From Aliiroseovarius subalbicans (GTDB lineage: Bacteria; Pseudomonadota; Alphaproteobacteria; Rhodobacterales; Rhodobacteraceae): DNA of 64,000 nucleotides. Location of the stretch: the NCBI RefSeq assembly GCF_022678625.1, contig NZ_JALBYQ010000003.1, forward strand, positions 310,001 to 374,000, given 5' to 3'. Shown piece by piece: positions 52,421-61,644 of the stretch. Under the pieces are notes generated by a model. That model made no database searches, was not told where the DNA came from, and saw nothing but the letters and a program-made list of their open reading frames with translations. The translations under genes were made by a program, and so were the position numbers. Positions within the stretch are counted from its first letter, which is position 1; every line of letters starts with the position of its first letter.

Positions 52421-53397
52421 TGGACTACCTTCCCGTCTTTCTGGACATTCGCGGCAAAAAGGTCGTGGTCGATGGCGGTGAAACGCTGGCCGCGCGCCGG
52501 GTGGAACGGGCTCTGGATGCGGGCGCAATCGTCACTGTATTCGACCCTAACCCAGCGGAAGAGCTTCGAAATCTACTGGACCGCCCACATGTGAACCACC
52601 ATGCCCGTGTGCCTGAGGCCGGGGACTTCCTGGATTGCCTGGTCGCTTATGGCGCGTCCGAAGATGACGCGCGCGACGCGCTGTTGCACAAAGCCGCGAA
52701 GCAGGCGGGTGCACTTGTGAATGTGGCAGACAACAAACCCTTTTGCGATTTCATTACGCCGTCGATCGTGGACCGCGCGCCGGTCACCGTGGCGATTTCG
52801 ACCGGTGGGGCCGCGCCGGTCATCGCCCGCATCCTGCGCGCCCGGATCGAGGCTTTGCTGCCAGCCGCCTATGGCCATTTGGCGCAGTTTCTGTCCGGGT
52901 TTCGCCGTGACATTGAGAAAGCGGTGCCAACAGGGCGTGGCCGTCGCAGGTTTTGGGAGAACATGATCGACGGGCCCGCCGCCGATGCCTTTCTGGCAGG
53001 TCAAAAGGATGACGCAGTGGCCCAGATCAAGGGTGACCTTGCGCAAGGTGACCGCACCGTTGGCGCGCTGTGGCAGGTGGGCACCGGGCCCGGGGACCCC
53101 GATCTTTTGACCTTCAAGGCGCTGCGCCTGATGCAGCGGGCTGATGTTGTTCTGTATGACGACAGCGTTCCCCCCGCGGTGCTTGCTTTGTGTCGGCGTG
53201 ATGCGGAACGATTGGCCATTTCTGGCAAGGTTAGAGACCAAATCACCCCGTTGCTCGCCGATGGAAACCGCGTGCTTCACCTGTCGGCAATCTTGCCTGA
53301 CGGTCCGGCGGACATGCGGGTTCCGGGTGTGATCACAAACACGGATGTGCCGGATAAAAGCCATGAGATGAGCTTGACGCCACGCGATACGCTCTAG
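52417..53397 (+). CDS. Siroheme synthase-like protein (CysG/Met8p-type dehydrogenase-chelatase domain, truncated methyltransferase domain)
   Basis: CysG makes siroheme, the cofactor of DsrAB, in three steps. The N-terminal 210 residues of this 326-residue protein match the NAD-binding dehydrogenase/ferrochelatase half: LDIRGKKVVVDGGETLAARR and VNVADNKPFCDF, followed by VAISTGGAAPVIARILRARIE. The C-terminal half begins like the uroporphyrinogen methyltransferase (QVGTGPGDPDLLTFKALRLMQRADVVLYDD) but ends after about 110 residues. The GDPFIFGRG-type catalytic motif expected next is absent, and HLSAILPDG stands in its place. Methylation is therefore probably lost. Its place beside dsrA suggests siroheme supply for Dsr. 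It ends 66 bases before gap. Confidence 0.85.
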   Translation: MMDYLPVFLDIRGKKVVVDGGETLAARRVERALDAGAIVTVFDPNPAEELRNLLDRPHVNHHARVPEAGDFLDCLVAYGASEDDARDALLHKAAKQAGALVNVADNKPFCDFITPSIVDRAPVTVAISTGGAAPVIARILRARIEALLPAAYGHLAQFLSGFRRDIEKAVPTGRGRRRFWENMIDGPAADAFLAGQKDDAVAQIKGDLAQGDRTVGALWQVGTGPGDPDLLTFKALRLMQRADVVLYDDSVPPAVLALCRRDAERLAISGKVRDQITPLLADGNRVLHLSAILPDGPADMRVPGVITNTDVPDKSHEMSLTPRDTL

Positions 53398-53463
53398 AGT
53401 TTGTCACCGATCGCTTTGCGGCATATCCTGTCGCCTGAGCCAACGTTGCCAAAGGAGCATGCC

Positions 53464-54462
53464 ATGACCAAGATTGCCATAAACGGCTTGGGTCGGATCG
53501 GAAAACTTGTGCTGCGCACGCTGTTCGACGACGGCGCACCCGGTGAGATCGTTCTGTTGAACGACCCGGTTGGCGATGCCCGTCAGCACGCGCACTTGTT
53601 CGAATTCGACACCGTTCACGGGCGCTGGGACGCGCAGATAAGTCATGACGACGACAGCGTCACGGTGAATGGTCAACGCATTAGTCTGACGAATTCCTGG
53701 TCCCTAGAAGACCTGCCCTTGGACGGGATCGACATGGTGATCGATTGCACCGGGGCGTTTCGCACGAATGAGAAACTGGCACCCTACTTTGCGGCTGGGG
53801 TAAAGAAGGTCATCGTGTCCGCCCCGGTTAAGGAAGACAACGCGTTGAACCTGGTCTATGGCGTGAACCATCACCTGTATGACGACCAAAACCTGGTCAC
53901 GGCCGCGTCCTGCACCACGAACTGCCTGGCCCCGGTGGTGAAGGTTGTGCTTGAAAACCTCGGCATCAAACATGGGTCGATGACCTCGATTCATGATGTC
54001 ACCAACACGCAAACCATTGTAGATCGCCCGCACAAGGACCTGCGCCGTGCCCGCTCTGCCCTGAATTCCCTGATCCCGACCACGACCGGGTCGGCCAAAG
54101 CGATCACGCAGATCTTTCCGGAGCTTACGGGGCGGTTGAACGGACATGCCGTGCGCGTGCCACTTTTGAACGCCTCTTTGGTCGACGTCGTGTTCGAACT
54201 GGAGCGGGAAACCACCGCCGAAGAGGTGAATGCGTTGTTCAAGGCGGCGGCAGGCGGCCCCCTGAAAGGCATTCTGGGCTATGAAGAACGACCATTGGTA
54301 TCGACAGATTTCACCAACGATCCCCGTAGCGCGATCATCGACGCGCTATCGACGATGGTGGTGAACGGGACGCAGCTGAAGGTCTATGCCTGGTATGACA
54401 ACGAATGGGGTTATGCCTGCCGCCTTGCGGATGTTGTTCGGCTGGTTGGCGCGTCGCTTTGA
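53464..54462 (+). CDS. ArsJ-associated glyceraldehyde-3-phosphate dehydrogenase
   Basis: This 332-residue protein is a phosphorylating GAPDH: NAD site [15 protein letters not shown] and the catalytic cysteine in [13 protein letters not shown], followed by [13 protein letters not shown]-like strings and the C-terminal [12 protein letters not shown]. In this family arsenate is used in place of phosphate, giving 1-arseno-3-phosphoglycerate. I chose the ATG at 53464 because AAAGGAGCATGCC precedes it. The next gene is arsJ, overlapping by four bases, which makes the arsenate role much more likely than glycolysis. No arsR is beside it. Confidence 0.9.
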   Translation: MTKIAINGLGRIGKLVLRTLFDDGAPGEIVLLNDPVGDARQHAHLFEFDTVHGRWDAQISHDDDSVTVNGQRISLTNSWSLEDLPLDGIDMVIDCTGAFRTNEKLAPYFAAGVKKVIVSAPVKEDNALNLVYGVNHHLYDDQNLVTAASCTTNCLAPVVKVVLENLGIKHGSMTSIHDVTNTQTIVDRPHKDLRRARSALNSLIPTTTGSAKAITQIFPELTGRLNGHAVRVPLLNASLVDVVFELERETTAEEVNALFKAAAGGPLKGILGYEERPLVSTDFTNDPRSAIIDALSTMVVNGTQLKVYAWYDNEWGYACRLADVVRLVGASL

Positions 54463-55697
54463 CCACACACTCCGGCCTTCGCGCCTATCTGGCGGTTACC
54501 ATTGCCTATTGGGCGTTCATGCTGACCGACGGCGCCCTGCGTATGCTGGTGTTGTTGCATTTCCACACGCTGGGCTTCTCGGCCTTTTCGCTGGCGTGGC
54601 TGTTTCTTCTGTATGAATTCATGGGTGTGATCACAAACCTTTCCGCGGGATGGCTTGCGGCGAGATACGGACTGAATTCCACCCTATATGCGGGTCTAAC
54701 ACTGCAGGTTTTCGCCCTTTTTGCGCTGTCCCAACTGCCGTCGGACTGGACCATGGTCGCTTCGTTGACTTTCGTCATGCTGGCGCAGGGGGTATCAGGC
54801 GTCGCCAAGGATCTGACGAAAATGTCGTCGAAAAGTGCGGTAAAACTCTTGGCGCCGTCCGAGCAAGGCGGGCTGTTCAAATGGGTTGCGATTCTGACCG
54901 GATCGAAGAACGCCATTAAGGGGCTGGGCTTCTTTCTAGGCGCAGCGCTCTTGGCGACACTCGGCTTTTCGACCGCGCTGATCGTGATGGGGGCTGTCCT
55001 GGCGGTGATCGGGATCTGTGTCGCTCTTACCATGCCTGCCGGCCTGCCAAAGGGGTCACGAAAGACGAAATTCGCGCAAGTTTGGTCGAAGGATGCAAAC
55101 ATCAACCGCTTGTCGCTTGCGCGCATGTTCCTATTCGGCGCGCGGGATGTTTGGTTCGTGGTGGGAATCCCAGTCTATTTCCACAGCCTTCTGAGCAACG
55201 GAACCTTGGAAGGGGACCGGGAAGCATTTTTCATGATCGGTGGCTTTATGGCGTTGTGGATCATCGGCTATGGGGCGGTTCAGGCTTGGGCGCCGCGGCT
55301 GTTGCAAGCCGGGCGCCGGTCTGAGGGGTGGATCGTTCAGGCCGCCCATCGCTGGGCTGGTATCCTCACTCTCGTGATCACGCTGTTGTTCCTTGTATCC
55401 CTCACGAACCAGGCTTGGCTTGCTCCTGTTTTGGTGGTCGGATTGCTGCTTTTCGGATTCGTCTTTGCGATGAATTCGGCGCTGCACTCGTACCTGATCC
55501 TCGCATTTACGTCGCAGGCACGTGTCACGCTGGACGTTGGGTTCTATTATATGTCTAACGCTTCTGGCCGACTGATCGGAACGCTCTTGTCCGGTCTCAG
55601 TTACCAAATCGGAGGATTGTCACTTTGCCTGGCAACCGCAGCGGCCATGGCCTGTGCCAGCTGGCTTGCAGCCCGATGGCTTGCCAAGGCTCCCTAG
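54459..55697 (+). CDS. arsJ: ArsJ, organoarsenical efflux MFS permease
   Basis: ArsJ exports 1-arseno-3-phosphoglycerate, which then breaks down to arsenate outside, so together with the adjacent GAPDH it gives resistance to arsenate. The 412-residue protein has twelve predicted helices of MFS type. It begins [36 protein letters not shown], the ArsJ signature. I chose the TTG at 54459, which overlaps the gap stop as TTGA; no ATG lies near. This overlap and the gene pair support the assignment. It ends 18 bases before an esterase. Confidence 0.9.
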   Translation: MTTHSGLRAYLAVTIAYWAFMLTDGALRMLVLLHFHTLGFSAFSLAWLFLLYEFMGVITNLSAGWLAARYGLNSTLYAGLTLQVFALFALSQLPSDWTMVASLTFVMLAQGVSGVAKDLTKMSSKSAVKLLAPSEQGGLFKWVAILTGSKNAIKGLGFFLGAALLATLGFSTALIVMGAVLAVIGICVALTMPAGLPKGSRKTKFAQVWSKDANINRLSLARMFLFGARDVWFVVGIPVYFHSLLSNGTLEGDREAFFMIGGFMALWIIGYGAVQAWAPRLLQAGRRSEGWIVQAAHRWAGILTLVITLLFLVSLTNQAWLAPVLVVGLLLFGFVFAMNSALHSYLILAFTSQARVTLDVGFYYMSNASGRLIGTLLSGLSYQIGGLSLCLATAAAMACASWLAARWLAKAP

Positions 55698-55715
55698 GGT
55701 GCCTAGCCTTTCTCT

Positions 55716-56633
55716 ATGGATTACGCATCACTGATCGACGCCGAGACTTGGGCCTTCATTCACAAAACTGGCGAATATTACCCGCCGGAAGCGGTTGAGT
55801 TTTCGATTTCCGATCAGCGCCGGGTCTACGATACGATGTGCCGGGCCTTCTTTCAGGGCTACCCCAAAAGTGTATCGGTAACGGACGGCGACGTGAACGG
55901 CGTGCCAATCCGTGTCTACGGTGTAGGCGCACCCCAAGCGACGGTGGTCTATTTCCATGGTGGGGGCTTCGTGGTCGGCGGGCTGGACAGCCATGATGAC
56001 GTGTGCGCAGAAATCTTTGACCGAACCGGATTCCGCGTGGTAGCCGTGGACTACCGCTTGGCCCCGGAACACAAACATCCCGCACAATTTGAGGACGCTT
56101 GGGCGGCCACGCAATATGTGGCTCTAACATGGCCCGGAACGATCATGTTGGCCGGTGACAGCGCAGGCGGAAACCTGGCGGCGGCAGTTGCGCATCAGGC
56201 ACGAGGGCGCATCAACATTGCCGGGCAATTGCTTGTCTATCCCGCGCTGGGGGGCGACATGGGCAAAGGGTCCTATGTAGTGCACGCCAATGCGCCGATG
56301 TTGACGCGCGCCGAGGTGGAGTATTACGCGGCAATCCGTGTGGAAGGGGGTGAACCGACAGGGGACCCGACCTATGCTCCGTTGCATGACATCACATTCG
56401 CCAACCTGCCGCCAACTTTTGTGATCACAGCAGAGTGTGACCCCTTGGCGGACGATGGCCGTGACTATTGCGACCGAATTTGCGCCGCGGGTGGCACGGC
56501 CCAATGGCACAATGAACAGGGGCTGATCCACGGCTTTCTGCGCGCCCGGACCAGCGTAACCCGCGCGCGCGAAAGCTTTGACCGCATGATCGCGGCACTA
56601 AGGGGGTTCGGCGCGGGAGATGGCCCCAACTGA
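55716..56633 (+). CDS. Alpha/beta hydrolase, hormone-sensitive lipase family
   Basis: The 305-residue protein is an HSL-type esterase. The oxyanion HGGG lies in VVYFHGGGFVVGGLD and the nucleophile Ser in LAGDSAGGNLAAAVA. The acid is in VITAECDPLADDGRDY and the histidine in GLIHGFLRA. It probably hydrolyses short acyl esters in the cytoplasm; no signal peptide is present. It lies close behind arsJ and ahead of the lipid A genes on the same strand but has no evident tie to either. Substrate unknown. Confidence 0.92.
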   Translation: MDYASLIDAETWAFIHKTGEYYPPEAVEFSISDQRRVYDTMCRAFFQGYPKSVSVTDGDVNGVPIRVYGVGAPQATVVYFHGGGFVVGGLDSHDDVCAEIFDRTGFRVVAVDYRLAPEHKHPAQFEDAWAATQYVALTWPGTIMLAGDSAGGNLAAAVAHQARGRINIAGQLLVYPALGGDMGKGSYVVHANAPMLTRAEVEYYAAIRVEGGEPTGDPTYAPLHDITFANLPPTFVITAECDPLADDGRDYCDRICAAGGTAQWHNEQGLIHGFLRARTSVTRARESFDRMIAALRGFGAGDGPN

Positions 56634-56695
56634 CCCTTTTCGCTGCCGCCGCATTCCGATAGATTGCCGTGGAACCCATATTTGCGGAGAACACG

Positions 56696-56941
56696 ATGAC
56701 CCAGCGCTTGCACCTTGTCTTCGGCGGAGAGCTTGTCGATCCGACGAAAAACACCTTCAAGGACGTCGATGCGATTGAGGTTGTTGGCATCTTTCCAGAC
56801 TACCAAAGCGCATACGACGCTTGGAAATCCAACGCTCAACGCACCGTGGACAACGCACACATGCGGTATTTCATCGCGCATCTGCACCGGCTACGTGACG
56901 AGGCGGCCGAAGCTTCCTCTACCGAGGAATTGGGCAACTGA
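56696..56941 (+). CDS. DUF4170 family protein
   Basis: The 81-residue protein, MTQRLHLVFGGELVDPTKNT..., with VDAIEVVGIFPDYQSAYDAWKSNAQRTVDNAHMRYFIAHLHRL, matches the small DUF4170 family common in alphaproteobacteria. It has no catalytic motif I can identify. It lies nine bases before waaA, as it does in many relatives, so a role near lipid A/Kdo biosynthesis is often assumed but not shown. The start at 56696 follows GCGGAGAACACG. Confidence 0.85.
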   Translation: MTQRLHLVFGGELVDPTKNTFKDVDAIEVVGIFPDYQSAYDAWKSNAQRTVDNAHMRYFIAHLHRLRDEAAEASSTEELGN

Positions 56942-56949
56942 GCCGAAAG

Positions 56950-58227
56950 ATGCGTTACGCACCGGGCCTGCAACTTTACTTGGCGCAGCAGAAGCGTCGG
57001 GGTTTGGCTTGGTGCGAAACGCAAATTCGAGTCCACAAGGAAGACCCGCTCCGGATCCGCGAGCGGCTTGGAGAAACCTCTCAGCAGCGCCCCGTCGGGC
57101 CGCTGATCTGGTTCCATGCCGGCGGCGAAAGCGAGGCGATGGCCTTGTCCGAGTTGATTTCCCGCCTGATGTTGGAACGCGACGACCTGAACTTTCTCAT
57201 CACCACCACCCGCCACATTGAAAAGCATCAGCAAGAACAAATTCTGATGGGGCAGGCGCTCCACCAATATGCGCCCTGTGATACGCCCCAAACAGTGGCG
57301 CGGTTTCTAGACCACTGGCGCCCGGATATGGCGATTTGGGTTGATCGAGAACTTCATCCGGCGCTGATTACTTGCGTGTTCGAACGTCAGGTCCCCATGG
57401 TCATGATCGACGCGCGGATGAGTGACGAGGCACAACAGAAATGGCGCTGGCGCCCCGGCATGGCGCGCAACTTGCTGCGTTGTTTCCAGCATATTTTGGC
57501 TGCTGACGGCGCCAGCGCACGCAACTTCAAGCGCTTGGGTTTCCCCCCTGAAAATGTCGAAGTGACAGGGTTTTTGCAAGAAGGTGGTGCGCCTTTGAAT
57601 TGTGTTCAAAGCGAGCGCGACGATCTTGCCGCCCTTCTTGCCGCGCGCCCGGTTTGGCTGGGGGTGAATGTCACGGCAAAGGAACTTGACGTGGTTGTGG
57701 ACGCGCACCGCAAGGTCGTACGTCGGTCACACAGGTTGCTTTTGCTCTTGAATCCAACTGACCTTGTGGATGGACCGAAGATTGCCGAAGACCTTCGCGC
57801 CGATGGATGGATTGTAGCGGTGCGGTCACAGGAGGAAGAGCCGGACCAGGAAACACAAATCATGATCTGTGACACGCCAGGAGAGCTGGGCTTGTGGTAT
57901 CACTTGTCGCCAGTCACGTTCATTGGGCAGACGTTCTACGGTGATGACCCTCGCAATCCACATGAGGCTGCTGCCCTTGGGTCTGCCATCCTGTTCGGGC
58001 CGAATCCAGCCCGCTATCGTGAAAGGTTCAACCGCCTGGAAGAAGCTCACGCAGCGCGGCGTGTGTCGACCCCAGTTAAGCTGGCGTATGAATTGGAGCA
58101 CCTGTTGGCACCGGACAAGGCAGCCGCTCTGGCGACTGCGGCCTGGGAGGTGTCCACCGCGGGCGCGGACGTGACTGACAGAGTCAGCAGGTTGATTTTC
58201 GATACGCTGGACGAGGTAGGAGTTTGA
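56950..58227 (+). CDS. waaA: 3-deoxy-D-manno-octulosonic-acid transferase (Kdo transferase)
   Basis: WaaA attaches Kdo from CMP-Kdo to the lipid A precursor at the inner membrane. The 425-residue protein has the early [11 protein letters not shown] motif of the Kdo transferases, [56 protein letters not shown] and late [25 protein letters not shown]. It follows DUF4170 and is followed two bases after its stop by lpxK. KdsB in this window makes its donor. Confidence 0.92.
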   Translation: MRYAPGLQLYLAQQKRRGLAWCETQIRVHKEDPLRIRERLGETSQQRPVGPLIWFHAGGESEAMALSELISRLMLERDDLNFLITTTRHIEKHQQEQILMGQALHQYAPCDTPQTVARFLDHWRPDMAIWVDRELHPALITCVFERQVPMVMIDARMSDEAQQKWRWRPGMARNLLRCFQHILAADGASARNFKRLGFPPENVEVTGFLQEGGAPLNCVQSERDDLAALLAARPVWLGVNVTAKELDVVVDAHRKVVRRSHRLLLLLNPTDLVDGPKIAEDLRADGWIVAVRSQEEEPDQETQIMICDTPGELGLWYHLSPVTFIGQTFYGDDPRNPHEAAALGSAILFGPNPARYRERFNRLEEAHAARRVSTPVKLAYELEHLLAPDKAAALATAAWEVSTAGADVTDRVSRLIFDTLDEVGV

Positions 58228-58229
58228 CC

Positions 58230-59222
58230 ATGCAGACACCCCGTTTCTGGTTCACAAAACCCACCCAACCGGATTGGCGCGCACGCGTCCTGGCTCCTTT
58301 GGGAAGGCTCTATTCCACCGCAACAGCGCGCAGACTGGCGAAAGGCACAGCCTTTCATCCCGGGGTGCCTGTCATCTGTATTGGCAACATCAATGCAGGT
58401 GGGACTGGCAAGACCCCAACCACGATCGCTTTGGCACAACGCCTATTGGATCGCGGACTTAACGTGCATGTTGTGTCACGGGGGTATGGCGGATCAGAGC
58501 AAGGACCGATCTTGGTCAGAGAGCGTGATCACAAAGCTGACGAAGTGGGGGATGAACCGCTTTTGCTGGCGGCCTTCACCCCGACCTGGGTTGCCAAAGA
58601 TCGTGTTGTGGGGGTCCAAGCGGCGGCGGAGGCAGGCGCGCAGGTCATTTTGTTGGACGACGGGTTCCAAAACCCCGAAGTAACCAAGGACCTGTCGATC
58701 GTGGTTGTCGACGCGGTGAAAGGGTTTGGAAACGGACGCTGCATTCCTGCAGGTCCCCTGCGTGAACCGGTAAACGTGGGCCTAACCCGCGCAGACTTAT
58801 TGTTATCTATCGGACCACGACCCGCGCAGCAGGCGTTTCGTGCCGACTGGTCCCCCTTTCCCTGCCCGGATGTTGCCGGACATCTGGCGCCGTTGGAAAC
58901 CGGAATGGACTGGCAGGATCTGGACGTGCTGGCCTTCGCAGGAATCGGTCACCCTGAGAAGTTTTTTGCCACCTTGCAGAGCATGGGCGCCAATCTGCGC
59001 CGAGGTGAGGCGTTGGCCGATCACCAACCGTTGACAGAAGCACTCATGCGGCGCCTGGAGCTTGAAGCGACCGCATTGGGCGCGCAGCTTGTGACGACTG
59101 AAAAGGATGCCGTGCGCCTGCCGGTGTCGTTCCGGCGCAAGGTTCTGGCTGTTCCTGTTCGATTGGAGCTTGACGGCTGGGCGCGAATAGATGCCGAGTT
59201 GGCACGCATTGGGTTGGACTAG
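58230..59222 (+). CDS. lpxK: Tetraacyldisaccharide 4'-kinase
   Basis: LpxK phosphorylates the 4' position of the tetraacyldisaccharide to give lipid IVA. The 330-residue protein has the P-loop [19 protein letters not shown] and the typical [23 protein letters not shown] chose the ATG at 58230 with GAGGTAGGAGT upstream; a TTG two codons before it is less likely. Its stop is shared with the convergent CoA-transferase gene in the tetranucleotide CTAG (59219-59222). Confidence 0.94.
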   Translation: MQTPRFWFTKPTQPDWRARVLAPLGRLYSTATARRLAKGTAFHPGVPVICIGNINAGGTGKTPTTIALAQRLLDRGLNVHVVSRGYGGSEQGPILVRERDHKADEVGDEPLLLAAFTPTWVAKDRVVGVQAAAEAGAQVILLDDGFQNPEVTKDLSIVVVDAVKGFGNGRCIPAGPLREPVNVGLTRADLLLSIGPRPAQQAFRADWSPFPCPDVAGHLAPLETGMDWQDLDVLAFAGIGHPEKFFATLQSMGANLRRGEALADHQPLTEALMRRLELEATALGAQLVTTEKDAVRLPVSFRRKVLAVPVRLELDGWARIDAELARIGLD

Positions 59223-60379
59223 GGTCGCCGAGGCGCCGCCCCCTGTTCTATTTCATCCCGGACTTCCTGATCGTGCTCCCCCAGCTTCGGGCTGGCACGA
59301 CTCATAGACAGTTCGGCCCCTGAAAAGATAAAGGGCGCACGCACGGTAGGCACCCCATCAAGGTCTTGTTGCATGCCCCTGGCCTGAACTTGTGAATCTG
59401 CAAAGACCTCCTCCAAATCGTTGATTGGTCCTGCGGGAACGCCGTGTGTTTCGCAGGCGGACAGCAGATCCGCCTTTGAGAATGTGCGTGTTGCCTTGGT
59501 CAGGCGTTCAGTCAGCGTCTCGCGGTTCGCGATTCGGTCTGCATTGGTCAGATAGGCTGGGTCGGTGGCCAGCTCTTTCAGACCCAGAAGCCCGCAAAGC
59601 CGACCGTATTGCGCGTCATTCCCCGTGGCGATGATGATCCAACCGTCGGCGCAGTCAAACACTTGATAGGGCGCCAGGTTCTGGTGCGCATTGCCGATCC
59701 GGCCCGGCGCCTGGCCTGTTGTCAGGAAATTCATTCCCTGGTTGGCCATCACGGCCGTTGCGACGTCCAACAGTGCCATGTCGATCTGTTGTCCAAGCCC
59801 GGTTGTGGCGCGCTGGTGCACTGCAGCCAGGATTGCGGTAACCGCATACATGCCGGTGAAAATATCCGTTACAGCTACGCCAACTTTCTGTGGTTGGCCG
59901 GCAACGTCGCCTGTGACTGACATGAGACCGGACATGCCTTGAATGATGTAGTCATACCCGGCGCGATGCGCATAGGGTCCGGTTTGCCCGAACCCGGTGA
60001 TGGAACAATAGATCAGGCGCGGATTGAGGTGGGTTAGGGACTCATAGTCCAAGCCGTACTTGGCCAGCCCACCCAGTTTGAAGTTCTCGATCAGGATGTC
60101 AGCGTCGGCCACCAGGTTGCGCACCAACGCCTGACCTTCCTCGGTCGAAAAGTCGGCGACGACCGATCGTTTCCCACGGTTGCAGGCATGAAAATAGCTG
60201 GCCGAGCGATCCTCGTCGCGCTCAATGAACGGAGGCCCCCATTTGCGCGTATCGTCCCCGGCCGGGCTTTCGACCTTGATGACATCCGCGCCCAGATCGG
60301 CAAGTGTCTGACCGGCCCACGGGCCGGCCAGAATACGCGCAAGTTCGACGACTTTCAGCCCTGCAAGAGGAGTGGACAT
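59219..60379 (-). CDS. CaiB/BaiF family (class III) CoA-transferase
   Basis: These enzymes move CoA between carboxylic acids through a covalent aspartyl-CoA. The 386-residue protein has the starting string [33 protein letters not shown], a catalytic Asp likely in [16 protein letters not shown], and the [23 protein letters not shown] motif. Substrate specificity cannot be told. It lies in the same direction as a DsbA-like gene, whose stop is directly adjacent to its start, though a shared function is not evident. Confidence 0.93.
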   Translation of the reverse strand: MSTPLAGLKVVELARILAGPWAGQTLADLGADVIKVESPAGDDTRKWGPPFIERDEDRSASYFHACNRGKRSVVADFSTEEGQALVRNLVADADILIENFKLGGLAKYGLDYESLTHLNPRLIYCSITGFGQTGPYAHRAGYDYIIQGMSGLMSVTGDVAGQPQKVGVAVTDIFTGMYAVTAILAAVHQRATTGLGQQIDMALLDVATAVMANQGMNFLTTGQAPGRIGNAHQNLAPYQVFDCADGWIIIATGNDAQYGRLCGLLGLKELATDPAYLTNADRIANRETLTERLTKATRTFSKADLLSACETHGVPAGPINDLEEVFADSQVQARGMQQDLDGVPTVRAPFIFSGAELSMSRASPKLGEHDQEVRDEIEQGAAPRRP

Positions 60380-61039
60380 TTAGCCGCCCAGTTTCTCGTC
60401 AAGCATGGCGGAAAGGTCGGCGTAGGACATGTTCGAGAACTTTTCGCCATCGATGACGAGGGTGGGAGTCGCGTTGATCCCGTCGGCCTCGGCGTTGGTC
60501 TGGTAGGCTGCGACCATGCTTTTCGCCATGTCCTCGTTTTCCAGGCAGGCGTTCATTTCGTCGTTGCTCATCCCTGCGGTTCGGCCAAGTTTTCGCAGGT
60601 TAGCCAGCACTTCCTGCGGGTCACCTGACCCGATCCAGTCTTTCTGATTGCCATAGATCAGGTCATTCATCCCGGCATAGCGCATGTCGCCACCGCACCG
60701 GGCGATCATCCCGGCCCACAGGCCGAACCGGTCGAAATAGACTTCGCGATGGATGAACTTGACCTTGCCGGTGTCGACATAATTCGTCTTCAGGTCTTTC
60801 AGCACGGTGGTGTGAAAGTTCGCACAATGCGGGCAGGTGTAAGAGGCATATTCGATCACCGTGATCGGCGCATTCGGGTCGCCCATGATGATATCGGGGG
60901 CAAGTTCGACGCCATGCGATGATTGCGCCACGGCGGGGTTCACACCCGGAAGCGCGCCGTTCGTGCGGTTCAGAAGTAGAGCCCCGCCTCCGGCAACTGC
61001 GACTGCGCCAAGAGAGAGAGTGAAAGTACGACGGTCCAT
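60380..61039 (-). CDS. DsbA family thiol-disulfide oxidoreductase, exported
   Basis: The 219-residue protein has an N-terminal twin-arginine-like signal (DRRTFTLSLGAVAVAGGGALLL) and a DsbA-like thioredoxin fold with active site CPHC in EYASYTCPHCANFHT. ATPTLVIDGEKFSN holds the cis-proline. It could be an oxidant or a disulfide isomerase in the periplasm. It lies three bases after the DUF721 gene and directly before the CoA-transferase. Confidence 0.9.
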   Translation of the reverse strand: MDRRTFTLSLGAVAVAGGGALLLNRTNGALPGVNPAVAQSSHGVELAPDIIMGDPNAPITVIEYASYTCPHCANFHTTVLKDLKTNYVDTGKVKFIHREVYFDRFGLWAGMIARCGGDMRYAGMNDLIYGNQKDWIGSGDPQEVLANLRKLGRTAGMSNDEMNACLENEDMAKSMVAAYQTNAEADGINATPTLVIDGEKFSNMSYADLSAMLDEKLGG

Positions 61040-61042
61040 GTT

Positions 61043-61582
61043 CTAGCCTTTTCTGGTTTCCTGCCGAGATAAGATGTTTTGACCCAAAGCTTCAAGGGCG
61101 GCGCGTAGCCGGTCGTCCTTTACTGGGGCTGCGGTTTTGCGTGCTTTTGCCTTCGTTTCGGGGTTCGGCCCGGGCTTTGCCTTCGGGGCCGGGGTGAATT
61201 GCGCTTGCCCTTCGGCAAAGCCGGTGGGCGCTGTCTGCGTGATACGCACACGCGCAATCGCGGCATAACCATAAACCGCGTTCACCTTGTCACGAAGCTG
61301 CTCTTTCTGCATTTCCAGCATCGGGGCCTGTGCCCCGGTGGTCAGAACGGTCAAAGTGGCGCCCAGACCTTCGCGACCGTATTTTACATCGACCGGCCGG
61401 GCGATGGCGGCGATCTGTTCGCCGGCAATATCAGGCCAGTGCGTCAGCAACCGGGTCACGGCAAAGCCACGCGATTCACCCACCTTGCGGATACGCGCAG
61501 TCAGAAGGGTCGCGGTGCGTTCAAACCCTCGTTTGCGGCGGGCTGGCTTGCCTTTGCCCTTATTGCTGGCGTGTTCTGTCAT
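61043..61582 (-). CDS. DUF721 (DciA-like) protein
   Basis: The 179-residue protein begins with a basic tail (SNKGKGKPARRKRGFERTATLL) and carries a DUF721 core (about 25-125): LTHWPDIAGEQIAAIARPVDV and GATLTVLTTGAQAPMLEMQKEQLRDKVN. DciA is a helicase loader in bacteria lacking DnaC, and the DUF721 family includes it. A lysine/proline-rich linker and a short helix complete it. It is divergent from mutY with a 62-base gap. Confidence 0.82.
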   Translation of the reverse strand: MTEHASNKGKGKPARRKRGFERTATLLTARIRKVGESRGFAVTRLLTHWPDIAGEQIAAIARPVDVKYGREGLGATLTVLTTGAQAPMLEMQKEQLRDKVNAVYGYAAIARVRITQTAPTGFAEGQAQFTPAPKAKPGPNPETKAKARKTAAPVKDDRLRAALEALGQNILSRQETRKG

Positions 61583-61644
61583 GGGGCCTATTCTAGTGTG
61601 CTGGGGGCGCTATGCCATAACAAAGCCGGTGAGGGGCCAAACAA

